Positions 20,054 through 28,248 of a stretch of 64,000 nt of DNA are shown one piece after another. Numbering within the stretch: position 1 is the first letter of the stretch; each line of letters starts with the position of its first letter. The notes under the pieces were generated by a model. That model had not been told where the DNA came from and did not search any database. It saw only the letters and a program-made list of their open reading frames with translations. A program made the position numbers and the translations under genes. Source of the DNA: Myxococcaceae bacterium (lineage in GTDB: Bacteria > Myxococcota > Myxococcia > Myxococcales > Myxococcaceae); the NCBI GenBank assembly GCA_016793095.1, contig JAEUJQ010000027.1:1-64000 (forward strand), given 5' to 3'.

Positions 20054-21112
20054 ATGCCCCCTCCCGTCTCTTCAGCCCGCGCAAAGCCGGTCGTCGCTCC
20101 GAAGGTGGCACAACCCGCCGTGGCAGGTCCGCCCGTCGCGGCCGAGGCTCCGGCGACCGGGTCCTGGCAGCCGGGCGCCGCGAAGCCGAGACCCCGGGTT
20201 CAGCAGCCCCCTGCCCGTCCGGCCATCACCGAACAGCGCGCACCAACGAGCGCGGAGATCGCCCCCGAGGTGCGCCGCGACCTCAGCAGCTTCGAGGCCC
20301 GCAAGCGGCTCGCGACCGAAGCATCCCAGGTCAACCCCATCAGCGCCGACCCGAAGCTCAACAACTTCGACCGCATCTGCGGCGGCGCGGCGGCAGTGAA
20401 CGCCCTCATCCTCAACTCCACGACGCCCGAGGCCGCGAAGCAGAACGCCGAGGCGCTCCGCTCGTCCCTGGGCGCGGCCCAGGTGAAGCTGCCGGACGCT
20501 CTCGACAAGAAGGCCCTCGAGGCCGCGATCGATCACTTCGCGGCCGGCTCGCCCAGCATGAACGACGTCTTCCTCCTCCAGCAGGCCGCCTACGCGGTGG
20601 GCCGCCGCTACGACGAGGCGAACGTCGATGAGGGCCTCAACCCGGCCCAGCTCGGCGGCCTCGTCGCGGACCTGAAGGCGCGCGGCGCGACGCTCGACCC
20701 GAACACGATCTTCTCGCAGTCGAAGGCACACTGGACCGTGACCGTCGGCGACGTCACCGCGAACTCCGATGCCAACGTGACGATCGACTCCGCGTCACGC
20801 TCGCCTGCCAACAAGGGGTGGGGTGGTGACGTGGTCATCCGCCGGGACGGCATCGTCGAAGGCCGCACGCCCACCGTGAAGGACCCCGACTCGAAGACCG
20901 ACCCGAAGGCAGACCTCACGCCCGCCGCCTACTGCAAGAAGCACGGCCTCGAGGCGCCGAAGGCCGACGGCGTTCGCCGTGGCTGGACGTTCGAACTCGC
21001 GCCAGCCAGCACCACCGGCGACCTGCTCACGAAGGGCGACCACCTGCAGCAGCTCAGGCGCGAGACGACGAAGCTGGTGAACGGACAGAAGCCACCCACG
21101 ACCCTGCGCTAA
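20054..21112 (+). CDS. Papain-like fold candidate with disordered Pro/Ala-rich N-terminus
   Basis: Protein of 352 residues from the ATG at 20054. Residues 1-70 are Pro/Ala/Arg-rich and likely disordered; there is no signal peptide. The folded part contains FDRICGGAAAVNALIL with Cys109 at the start of a helix, as in papain-like peptidases (compare C39 or transglutaminase-like CG-x-A-A-x-N), and SKAHWTVTVGDV with His226 at the start of a strand, at a plausible Cys-to-His distance. A cysteine peptidase, amidase or deamidase is therefore possible, but this is inference. The next gene, with another peptidase-like domain, begins 75 bases downstream, so the pair may work together. The longer in-frame upstream extension overlaps the mutase gene and is rejected. 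Confidence 0.7.
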   Translation: MPPPVSSARAKPVVAPKVAQPAVAGPPVAAEAPATGSWQPGAAKPRPRVQQPPARPAITEQRAPTSAEIAPEVRRDLSSFEARKRLATEASQVNPISADPKLNNFDRICGGAAAVNALILNSTTPEAAKQNAEALRSSLGAAQVKLPDALDKKALEAAIDHFAAGSPSMNDVFLLQQAAYAVGRRYDEANVDEGLNPAQLGGLVADLKARGATLDPNTIFSQSKAHWTVTVGDVTANSDANVTIDSASRSPANKGWGGDVVIRRDGIVEGRTPTVKDPDSKTDPKADLTPAAYCKKHGLEAPKADGVRRGWTFELAPASTTGDLLTKGDHLQQLRRETTKLVNGQKPPTTLR

Positions 21113-21174
21113 TCCACCGGAACAACACGCGAAAAAGTCATCTCGCGGCACGCACCTCCCGCCCCGGGATGAGC

Positions 21175-21180
21175 GATAAT
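21175..21180 (+). promoter_or_regulatory. GATAAT -10 element next to a start codon
   Basis: GATAAT matches the -10 consensus at five of six positions and ends 7 bases before the ATG at 21188, implying a leaderless transcript. No good -35 is visible. Confidence 0.35.
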
Positions 21181-21187
21181 CACCCAC

Positions 21188-22408
21188 ATGAACGTGGACG
21201 GAATCCGCCGGGCCCTCACCACCGCGGCGCGTGACGGCAAGGTCGACTCGGCGGACGTCGATCGCATCATGCTGCAGGCCCGTGACGGCGGCGGGCTGTC
21301 GGTGACCGAGCGCGCCACCCTGCTCAAGGCCGCGGACGGCTTCGACGACGCGACGAAGCAGCGCCTGCTGAGCCACCTGGCCGCGATGGGCCAGACGAAC
21401 GCGTGGGTGAACATCGAGGCGAAGGGCCAGCTCGCCAACGTCGAGGGCCGGTACGCGAACCTCACCCTCACAGTACCCGGCCTGTCCGCGCGCGTGGGCC
21501 TCTTCGACAACGCCTTCGCGCTGAAGGGCAAGGCGAAGGCCGACGGGGTGCTGCAGCTCACCATCGACGGCAAGAAGCTGTCGGTGCCCGTTCGCGCCGG
21601 TGAGAGCGCGCAGGCGATCCTCGAGCGCGCGAAGACGCAGCTGCCTGCCACGTTCGCAGGCGTGGTGCTCGGCGGCGATGTGCAGCCGTACGATCCCGCG
21701 GCCTTCTCTGGGCGCGCGGCGCGTAACGGCGAGCAGGCGGCGCACCTGATGCTCTACAAGCCCTCCGCCCTCGGGCTGCAGCCGGGCGAGAAGCCGATGC
21801 GCGTCGTCGTCACTGGCTACGGCGCCTTCATGGGCATCACCGACAACCCCTCGGCGAACATGGCGCAGAAGCTCGCGGAGCGCGGCGTGAAGGGCGCGAT
21901 CGTCGAGTACCGCCGCCTGGACGTCACCCCAGCGGCCGTCGAGCAGTTCATGGGCGAGATGCGGCGCGCGCCACCTGACGTCATCCTCTCGATGGGCGTG
22001 ACCCATGGGCAGGCGCAGGTCGAGGAGCGGCCCGAGAACCTCCTCGGCGCGGCGCCGGACGGCAACAACGTGCAGATGCAGGAGCGCAAGGTGCGGGAGG
22101 GCGGCGCGCACGAGCTGAAGACCGATCTCCCGCTCGAGACGATCGACTGGGCGCTGCAGGGCTTCGGGGCCGACCGGCAGGTCTTCACCAGCCGCTCCGA
22201 CCCGAACTACCAGCCCGATCGCAGCGCGTACCTGTGCAACTTCCTCGGGTACAACCTCGCGGCGGAGTTCGGGGCAGCGCCGAAGACGACGGCGGGCTTC
22301 ATCCACATCACCCCTGAGACGAAGGTGGAGCAGATGGCGGCGGTCCTCGATGCCATCAGCGCGAAGCAGCTCGACGCGCGGCGGACCAGCAACGGGCCGA
22401 CGAGCTGA
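21188..22408 (+). CDS. Two-domain protein with C-terminal pyroglutamyl-peptidase I-like domain
   Basis: Protein of 406 residues. The first 35 residues include an EF-hand-like loop (ARDGKVDSADVDRI), then an unrecognised domain to about residue 190. From residue 204 the protein follows the C15 (pyroglutamyl-peptidase I) fold: VVVTGYGAFMGITDNPS, ILSMGVTHGQAQVEERPE with the candidate Glu280, SAYLCNFLGYN with Cys350, and TAGFIHITPE with His373. The Glu-Cys-His set is thus retained. Family enzymes remove N-terminal pyroglutamate and are normally about 215 residues without extra domains, so the 200-residue N-terminal part is unusual and may direct secretion or bind a target. Probably functionally linked to the papain-like gene before it. 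Confidence 0.8.
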   Translation: MNVDGIRRALTTAARDGKVDSADVDRIMLQARDGGGLSVTERATLLKAADGFDDATKQRLLSHLAAMGQTNAWVNIEAKGQLANVEGRYANLTLTVPGLSARVGLFDNAFALKGKAKADGVLQLTIDGKKLSVPVRAGESAQAILERAKTQLPATFAGVVLGGDVQPYDPAAFSGRAARNGEQAAHLMLYKPSALGLQPGEKPMRVVVTGYGAFMGITDNPSANMAQKLAERGVKGAIVEYRRLDVTPAAVEQFMGEMRRAPPDVILSMGVTHGQAQVEERPENLLGAAPDGNNVQMQERKVREGGAHELKTDLPLETIDWALQGFGADRQVFTSRSDPNYQPDRSAYLCNFLGYNLAAEFGAAPKTTAGFIHITPETKVEQMAAVLDAISAKQLDARRTSNGPTS

Positions 22409-22601
22409 CCGTCGCCACCGGGGTCCCGCGCTCCTCCTGGCGCCAACCGTGCCCGGAGGCGGAAGGCGACTGAAACCTCTGGGTTCGACCTCGTCTCGGC
22501 GCCGCACTGCTCCCGAGGCTGCTCGTCGCGAAGGGCCCAGAAGCCGTCGCCCATCGACTCAACGGCGAGCCCGTTCGCCTCAGGCCCGCCGCTGGCCCAC
22601 G

Positions 22602-22793
22602 TCACTTCTCGCGCTTGAACACGAAGAGGATCACCTCTTCGTCGTGGTCGTCCTCAGGGCTCTCGTCACGGCTCATGCCGACCAGCTCCCAGCCCCTGGC
22701 GCCGAGCCCGTCCAGCTCCTTCTCGAGCTTCTTCGGCGAGTCGTCGTGCCCGAACTTCGTCACCATCGTCTTGTATTCGTACTTCTTCGCCAT
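22602..22793 (-). CDS. DUF4177-domain protein
   Basis: Protein of 63 residues. It matches DUF4177: KYEYKTMVTKFG at the start, LDGLGARGWELVGM in the middle and EEVILFVFKRE at the end. Small cytoplasmic protein of unknown role. Strong ribosome binding site GGAGGTGA 4 bases before the ATG. The 193 bases between its stop and the convergent C15-like gene show no clear hairpin or gene. Confidence 0.85.
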   Translation of the reverse strand: MAKKYEYKTMVTKFGHDDSPKKLEKELDGLGARGWELVGMSRDESPEDDHDEEVILFVFKREK

Positions 22794-22941
22794 GGCTCAC
22801 CTCCACCTGCTGGTTGAGGCGTCGGAAGGGAGCTGTGTGATTCCCCGACACAACAGGAACCTGCGACGTCGCACGCAGCTCGGCCATGGCCGCGCGCTGC
22901 TGCAAGAGGGCGCCGGCACCCTCCAGGGAACCCCCGGCTCG

Positions 22942-23877
22942 TCAGCTGGGCTGCGCCGCTCGAATCGCGAGGAGCAGCGCATCTGCTTCGGCGGGGCTCA
23001 GTTGGCCCTTCGGCTCGAGGACACCCGCCATCGCGCTGAAGACGCGCTGCGCGTTCCAGGAGCGATGGATTGACGGCATGCCCACCAGCACGATCCGCTC
23101 GCCACCGAGCACCTCGATGTCGGCAGGCACGCCCTCGTTCCAGATCCAGTGTTCAGACTCACCGACCCCACCATCCGGGCGCAGCCCTGCCCAGCACGCC
23201 AGCTGCCAGTCGCTCGACGCCATCGCGCTGCTGATCCGTCCCCCTGCTGCGGAGTCGGCGACCTCGCGGCTCGGCGGCTCACCAGCGATCCGGTCGGGCC
23301 CCGAACCCGCGAGCGCGGCGCGAATCAACGTGTGCAACTGGAAGTTGTCGGCCACGCCGCTCAGGCGAAACCGCCACGCCCGGCGGGTCGCGCCGTGGAC
23401 GACGATCAGCGGCTCGTCATCGAGGGTGAGCAACATCTTTCCCAGGAAGCCGTAGCGCTCGGAGTAGCGGGTGCATCGAGCGAGCAGCCGCTGCTTGTGG
23501 GGCAACGTTCGCCTCAGCTCGACGCTTCGCGACAGGCACGCCATCGCCGCGCGCTCGTAGAGGAAGTACGCCTCGGGCAGCTCGAAGTCCCCTTCATCGC
23601 CTCGGGGGATCTGCTCGAGGAACCCCAGCAGTCGATCGAAGACCGCCGGCGGCAACCGCATGGGCGCAGCGCCGGCCTCGATCAGCGCGCCACCCAGCAA
23701 CGCGAGCGGCCCGCCCGACTCCATCGGCAGCGACCGGATCAACCCGTCGAGCTCGTCGAGCGCGGAGTTCATCCCGTCGGGGCCACAGGCCTCGAGCACC
23801 CCCAGCGCCGCGCTCATCTCGGGACGGGGGTCGGCGCCCGACTTCAACGCCGCGATGATCTTCTCGAACGCTCTCAT
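22942..23877 (-). CDS. Conserved-looking hypothetical protein
   Basis: Protein of 311 residues with no signal peptide or membrane helix. The first half is helical and Leu-rich (ALGVLEACGPDGMNSALDEL, PPAVFDRLLGFLEQ). The second half is mixed alpha/beta with WNEGVPADIEVLGGERIVLV and a final helix (SPAEADALLLAIRAA). I do not recognise a family. A short open frame upstream overlaps its start by 4 bases (ATGA), which supports the start at 23877 if that small gene is real. Confidence 0.7.
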   Translation of the reverse strand: MRAFEKIIAALKSGADPRPEMSAALGVLEACGPDGMNSALDELDGLIRSLPMESGGPLALLGGALIEAGAAPMRLPPAVFDRLLGFLEQIPRGDEGDFELPEAYFLYERAAMACLSRSVELRRTLPHKQRLLARCTRYSERYGFLGKMLLTLDDEPLIVVHGATRRAWRFRLSGVADNFQLHTLIRAALAGSGPDRIAGEPPSREVADSAAGGRISSAMASSDWQLACWAGLRPDGGVGESEHWIWNEGVPADIEVLGGERIVLVGMPSIHRSWNAQRVFSAMAGVLEPKGQLSPAEADALLLAIRAAQPS

Positions 23878-24122
23878 GTGACCAACCCTCTCACAGCGTC
23901 CCGGCGATGCGCTGGCGCGCCCTTCGCGTCCGCCGTCACCGCCGTCAGCTGCGCACGCAGGGCGGGTTCACCAGGAAGGCTCGAATCGACGAGGGAGGTC
24001 GCGTTGTAGAAGACGAGCCATCCTTCATGCGGGCGATCACCATGCGCCGCTCCCCATCGCGGCCACCTGGGAGCTGCGTGCTGGTGCCGCGAGACCTCCC
24101 AGGCGCGCTCGGGCTTCGGCAT
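23874..24122 (-). CDS. Possible small protein coupled to the next gene
   Basis: A reading frame of 82 residues whose stop overlaps the downstream ATG by 4 bases. The second half looks coding (EGWLVFYNATSLVDSSL, then a helix-like PALRAQLTAVTADAKG). The GWLVFYN stretch is reminiscent of YrhB/Imm35-type immunity proteins, but too little matches to assign it. The first 25 residues have poor codon choice, so the true start or frame may differ. Without it the 283 bases between 23877 and 24161 hold no gene that I can see. Confidence 0.35.
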   Translation of the reverse strand: MPKPERAWEVSRHQHAAPRWPRWGAAHGDRPHEGWLVFYNATSLVDSSLPGEPALRAQLTAVTADAKGAPAHRRDAVRGLVT

Positions 24123-24160
24123 GAGCGACGATTCTCACCGAAGCCCACGGAGGGCAACGG

Positions 24161-24553
24161 TCAGCGACGCGACTTCTTCTTCTTCGGCTTCTTCGCGGCC
24201 GCCCAGACGCCGAGCGCTGCCCCCGACGGGTCCATGAAGATGCCGATCTCGCCCATCTCGCCGATCGGCTGGTACTCGAGCACGATCGTCGCGCCGAGCT
24301 TCCTGGCCCTGGCGATCGTCTTCTTCACGTCATCGACTTCGACGTAGGGCAGCCACGAGGTCGGCGCCTCGGGCATCGGCTTGGTCTGCATGCCGCCGCC
24401 GGTCGCGCCTTTGCCGGCGTCCACGCCGATGTACGTGGCCATGCCCGGCATGGGTGAGAGCTTCCATTTGAACAGCTTCCCGTAGAACTTGCGGGAGCCA
24501 GCGAGATCATCGGTGTTCAGCTCGATGTGGACGAATCCGTTCGGCATGTTCAC
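24161..24553 (-). CDS. VOC (glyoxalase-like) family protein
   Basis: Protein of 130 residues. One vicinal-oxygen-chelate unit pair: FVHIELNTDDLAGSRKFYGK at the start, TSWLPYVEVDDVKKTIARA in the middle, then IGIFMDPSGAALGVW. The fold often binds a metal and acts on small molecules or antibiotics, but the usual final Glu ligand is not evident, so activity is uncertain. A Lys/Arg-rich tail (KKPKKKKSRR) ends it. A ribosome binding site (GGAGTG) precedes the ATG. Confidence 0.85.
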   Translation of the reverse strand: MNMPNGFVHIELNTDDLAGSRKFYGKLFKWKLSPMPGMATYIGVDAGKGATGGGMQTKPMPEAPTSWLPYVEVDDVKKTIARARKLGATIVLEYQPIGEMGEIGIFMDPSGAALGVWAAAKKPKKKKSRR

Positions 24554-24714
24554 TCCGTGGGTGAGGGTTTGCGCTGAGACTGCGCGACCACCTGAAACTC
24601 ATCGGCACGACGCAACCGCTTGAAGCGGCTGGACTCTACCGGACGTCCAAACGACGCCACCACCGCGACCAGGAAGGCATGGCCTGGGTTGGGTCGCCGG
24701 GCCGCGGCAACCAG

Positions 24715-26112
24715 CTACGGCTTGCGCTCGGCGTCGGCGGCCACTCGCGCCTTCTCCCACGCGTCCTGCACGCGCCCGAGCACGTTCCGGGTTCGCGCGA
24801 AGGCTTCAGCCACGCGGGGGTCGACCGCCGCCAGGCGCTCCTGCACCTGCGCCGCGAGGGCTGGCACCGGCGGAGGCTGCACGAGGGCGTCGAGCGTGGT
24901 GAGCCCCCGGAGCGGCCGACCGCGCAGCTTCGCCAGCAGGGCGTCGACCGCGAAGCTCGGCGGCGTGGACAGCTCGACCGTCGGCGCGTCAGGTCGCCAG
25001 GCGGGTGGAAAGAGGAGCCCGAGCCGCGCGAACAGCAGCGCATCGGCGTCGCGCTCTCCTTCGGCGAACGTGAGCGGAAAGGACGCCAGCCGGCTGGTGT
25101 CGATGAGCCACTCGGCTCGGTGCACGAGCCCGTCTCGCAGCCACGCCCCGAGGTCGAACCGGGCGGGCCGTGCGGCCCCTCGAGCCGAGGTGGCGCTGCT
25201 CGTGAGCGCCCACGCGACGGTGCCGTCCTCGAGCAGCCTGACGAGCGAGGTCAGGTGCATCGGCGAGAACAGCGTGCCCTCCTCCGCGAACGCCACGTAC
25301 TGGCCCTGGGCGAGGGCGAGACCTGCGTTGGTGCGCGCGGCTGGATCGGTCGGCGCGTCAGCCTTCGTGATGACCGAGATGCCGCTGCGAACCCGGGCGC
25401 GCGACACCACCTCGTCGAGCCGTTCGGCGGGCAGCGCGGCGACCACCACCAGCTCGAGCGGGCGGCGGTGCTGGTTCGCCAACGAAGACAGCGTGCCCTC
25501 GAGCGCGGCCACGTCGGCGCCGCCCGAGACGATGACGCTGACGAGCCCCGGGCTGCGATCGGGCTTCGTCGCCTCGACACCGCGACGGGCGACCAGCAGC
25601 AGGCGGTCGATGGCCGCGTCGGGGTTGAGCTGCTCGAAGAGCTGACGGAGCGCGGCCTCGGTGTCGGCCGAGAGCCCCGTCGCCACGGGCGCGGTCACCA
25701 CCGCGTCGCGCGAGGCGACGACGAAGCCCGCCGAGGCGAGCCACCGCCGCACCTCGGGCTCGGAGAAGGCCGGCGCGGGCGGGAGGCCGAGGAGACCAGC
25801 CAGCAGCGCCGAAGCCGAGGCGGCGTTCGCGAACGAGAAGACGAGCTCCGCTTCGCCGCTGGCAGACGCGAGACGCCGAAGGGCTTCCTGCCCGTCCCGC
25901 AACACGAAGCCGTCGAAGACGACCACGACCTCGGGCCTGAAGGCGGCGACCTCGTCGAGTGACGCAGGGTCGGCCAGCACGGTGCACCCGTTGGCCTCGA
26001 TGGCGCGCACGAGCGCGAGATCGCTGGCCAGCACCACGACGCGCCGCTTCCCGCCGACCCGGCGGGTCACCACGGTGCGCAGATCCTGTGCGAGCTGGGC
26101 AGCCACGATCAC
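24715..26112 (-). CDS. Degenerate methyltransferase plus GT2-like fusion in the O-antigen operon
   Basis: Protein of 465 residues. The GTG start at 26112 overlaps the wzt stop by 4 bases. Residues about 1-170 resemble the second half of class I methyltransferases, with ELVFSFANAASASALLAGLL and a following EPEVRRWLASAGFVV, but a Gly-rich SAM motif is missing. From about residue 185 the protein resembles a family 2 glycosyltransferase (GLVSVIVSGGADVAALEGTL, ARTNAGLALAQGQYVAFAEEG). The usual metal-binding DxD is replaced by AEEG, so catalysis is doubtful. Its position suggests a role in the polysaccharide made or exported by the Wzm/Wzt system; M. xanthus has a glycosyltransferase-like gene (wbgA) after wzm-wzt. 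It may bind rather than transfer sugar. Confidence 0.7.
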   Translation of the reverse strand: MIVAAQLAQDLRTVVTRRVGGKRRVVVLASDLALVRAIEANGCTVLADPASLDEVAAFRPEVVVVFDGFVLRDGQEALRRLASASGEAELVFSFANAASASALLAGLLGLPPAPAFSEPEVRRWLASAGFVVASRDAVVTAPVATGLSADTEAALRQLFEQLNPDAAIDRLLLVARRGVEATKPDRSPGLVSVIVSGGADVAALEGTLSSLANQHRRPLELVVVAALPAERLDEVVSRARVRSGISVITKADAPTDPAARTNAGLALAQGQYVAFAEEGTLFSPMHLTSLVRLLEDGTVAWALTSSATSARGAARPARFDLGAWLRDGLVHRAEWLIDTSRLASFPLTFAEGERDADALLFARLGLLFPPAWRPDAPTVELSTPPSFAVDALLAKLRGRPLRGLTTLDALVQPPPVPALAAQVQERLAAVDPRVAEAFARTRNVLGRVQDAWEKARVAADAERKP

Positions 26113-27398
26113 GCCTTGGCGACCGGCTGCGGGGCTCCGGCGGGCGGAGCGGCCGACAACCTGGGCTCGGTGGACCACGCGTGCTCGGGGCGGACGAGCC
26201 CGACGGCCGACGGGTGCGGCGCGACCACCAGCGTCTTCGACTGGGAGTGCGGCGGCAGCTCACCGCTCCACGCGGTCGCCGTGACGACGTGCGCCCCATC
26301 GCCGAGGCCCAGCCGCGGAACCGACAAGCGCGTCGTCGTACGCCCCGCCTCGAGGCGGCCGGCGGCGTAGTGCGTCTTGAAGAGGGAGATGCCCGCGACG
26401 GTGGCGATCTCGACCGACACGTCGCAGGGCGCCGCGGTGCGCACGTCGAGCTCGACGAAGACCTCGAGCGCCCCCTCGGCCGAGAACGCTGACGGCTGCG
26501 CGCCGACGCCGTCTCGCAGCCGCACCTCGCCGACATGCACCGGCGAGGTCGGCGCTTCGTGCGGCTCGGCGACGGCGATCTGCGGCAGCTCGAGCCCGGG
26601 GGCGGACAGCGCCGAGTGACCCGTGCGCTCGCCTTCCAGCTCGGCCGCTGCGACCGCCTTCCGGTAGGCCGCCACCACCTGCCGCGGGTCACCCACCATG
26701 CGCGTCTGCCCGCCGTCGATCCACACCGCCGAATCGCACCACGTCTCGATGCGCGAGAGGTCGTGCGTCACGAAGAGGATCGTCTTCCCCGACTGGCGAA
26801 ACTCGTTCATCTTCGCCGAGGACTTCCGGCTGAAGTGCTCGTCACCCACCGAGAGGATCTCGTCGATGATGAGGATGTCGGGGTCCACGTGGGTCGCGAC
26901 CGCGAACGCGAGCCGCATGAACATGCCGCTCGAGTACGTGCGCACCGGCTCGTCGATGAAGTCGCCCAGCTCGGCGAACTCGATGATCGAGTCCACCCGC
27001 TGCTTCACCTCGTTCCGCGACATGCCGAGGATGATGCCGTTGATGAGGATGTTCTCGCGGCCCGTGAAGTCGGGGTGGAAGCCCGCGCCGAGCTCGAGCA
27101 ACGCCGAGATGCGGCCGGTCACCTGAATCGTGCCCGAGGTCGGCGTGTAGATGCCCGTCACCAGCTTGAGCAGCGTGCTCTTCCCGGAGCCGTTGCGGCC
27201 CACGATGCCCATCGTCGAGCCCCGGGGCACGGTCAACGTCACGCCCTTGAGCGCCTCGATGTGGTGCAGGGGCTCCACCACCTTGCGCTGCCCCTTCAGG
27301 ATCCGCACCAGCTCGCTCTTCAGCGTCGTGCTCTCGTTGCGGCGCGAGCGCTTCTGGAAGTGCTTGGTGACGCCGACGATGGTGATCGCGTTCGCCAT
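26109..27398 (-). CDS. wzt: O-antigen ABC transporter ATPase with C-terminal sugar-binding domain
   Basis: Protein of 429 residues from the ATG at 27398. The ATPase has Walker A GRNGSGKST (67-75), signature YSSGM (about 155-159), Walker B ILIIDE (about 175-180) and the H-loop FVTHD. The segment FHPDFTGRENI is typical of Wzt/TagH-type exporters. After about residue 270 a beta-sandwich extension resembles the Wzt C-terminal domain that recognises the end of the finished polysaccharide. It powers export of the lipid-linked chain across the inner membrane with the permease encoded 2 bases upstream. Confidence 0.92.
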   Translation of the reverse strand: MANAITIVGVTKHFQKRSRRNESTTLKSELVRILKGQRKVVEPLHHIEALKGVTLTVPRGSTMGIVGRNGSGKSTLLKLVTGIYTPTSGTIQVTGRISALLELGAGFHPDFTGRENILINGIILGMSRNEVKQRVDSIIEFAELGDFIDEPVRTYSSGMFMRLAFAVATHVDPDILIIDEILSVGDEHFSRKSSAKMNEFRQSGKTILFVTHDLSRIETWCDSAVWIDGGQTRMVGDPRQVVAAYRKAVAAAELEGERTGHSALSAPGLELPQIAVAEPHEAPTSPVHVGEVRLRDGVGAQPSAFSAEGALEVFVELDVRTAAPCDVSVEIATVAGISLFKTHYAAGRLEAGRTTTRLSVPRLGLGDGAHVVTATAWSGELPPHSQSKTLVVAPHPSAVGLVRPEHAWSTEPRLSAAPPAGAPQPVAKA

Positions 27399-27400
27399 CG

Positions 27401-28213
27401 TCACACCAGCTCCGCGAACTCTTCCCGACGCCGCTCGAAGACGGCGGCCGAGAGCCACAGCATCATCGTCGTGATGCCTGCCACGACGAGCAACGGCTCC
27501 ACCGCCGGCGCGCGGTGGTGGAAGAAGACGTCACGCCAGGCGGCCATCAAGGCGGCCAGCGGGTTGGTGAAGAGGATCACCCGCTGCAGCTCCGCCGCCG
27601 TCAGCGTCAGTCCGAGGCGATCGAACTGCTTCACGGTCTGAAGGTCCCAGAGCACAGGCGTCAGGAAGAAGGCCAGCTGCATCACGTTCGCGATGATGTG
27701 CTGGAGATCGCGAAACGCCACGTTGAGCGCCGACAGCAGGTACGTGATGGCGAGGGTGAACATCGTCTGCAGCAAGAGCAGCGGCACCACGTAGACGAGG
27801 TGCCATGAGGGGTAGTCTTCGAACACCAGCCCGAGCAGGAACAACAGGGGCAGCGAGAGCACGAAGTTGATGAGGTTCGTCAGCACGACGTAGGCGGGCA
27901 GCACCTGCGCGGGGAAGCGCACCTTGGTCAGCAGGTCCTTCCGATCGCTCACCGACGTGGTGCCGCCGAGCACCGACGACGAGAAGAAGATCCAGGGGAG
28001 CAGGCCGCAGAACAGGTAGTAGGGGAAGCGCGGCTGCCCGCTGGCCATCAACACGCCGAACACGAGCGCGTACACCGCCATGCTGAGGGTCGGGTTGAGG
28101 AACGTCCACAAGAAGCCGAGCACCGACGCGCGGTAACGGGCCCGGAGCTCCCGCATGGACAGCGCCCAGAGCAGCGCACGGTACTGGTAGAGCTCCTGAA
28201 GGTTGCGGACCAT
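27401..28213 (-). CDS. wzm: O-antigen ABC transporter permease
   Basis: Protein of 270 residues with six membrane helices and the ABC-2 pattern of Wzm/TagG proteins: MRELRARYRASVLGFLWTFL near the N-terminus, then PYYLFCGLLPWIFFSSSV and ITYLLSALNVAFRDLQHII, with TPVLWDL after it. It forms the channel for polysaccharide export with Wzt. It is encoded 35 bases after the small coiled-coil gene and 2 bases before wzt, so it is inside one operon. Confidence 0.93.
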   Translation of the reverse strand: MVRNLQELYQYRALLWALSMRELRARYRASVLGFLWTFLNPTLSMAVYALVFGVLMASGQPRFPYYLFCGLLPWIFFSSSVLGGTTSVSDRKDLLTKVRFPAQVLPAYVVLTNLINFVLSLPLLFLLGLVFEDYPSWHLVYVVPLLLLQTMFTLAITYLLSALNVAFRDLQHIIANVMQLAFFLTPVLWDLQTVKQFDRLGLTLTAAELQRVILFTNPLAALMAAWRDVFFHHRAPAVEPLLVVAGITTMMLWLSAAVFERRREEFAELV

Positions 28214-28248
28214 CTCGGGCCGCCGCGCTTACTGCATGGGCGAGCCCC

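Noticed and set aside
22409-22601. tRNA-like T-loop around GGGTTCGAC
   Set aside because: No paired arms or acceptor stem around it; a chance match.
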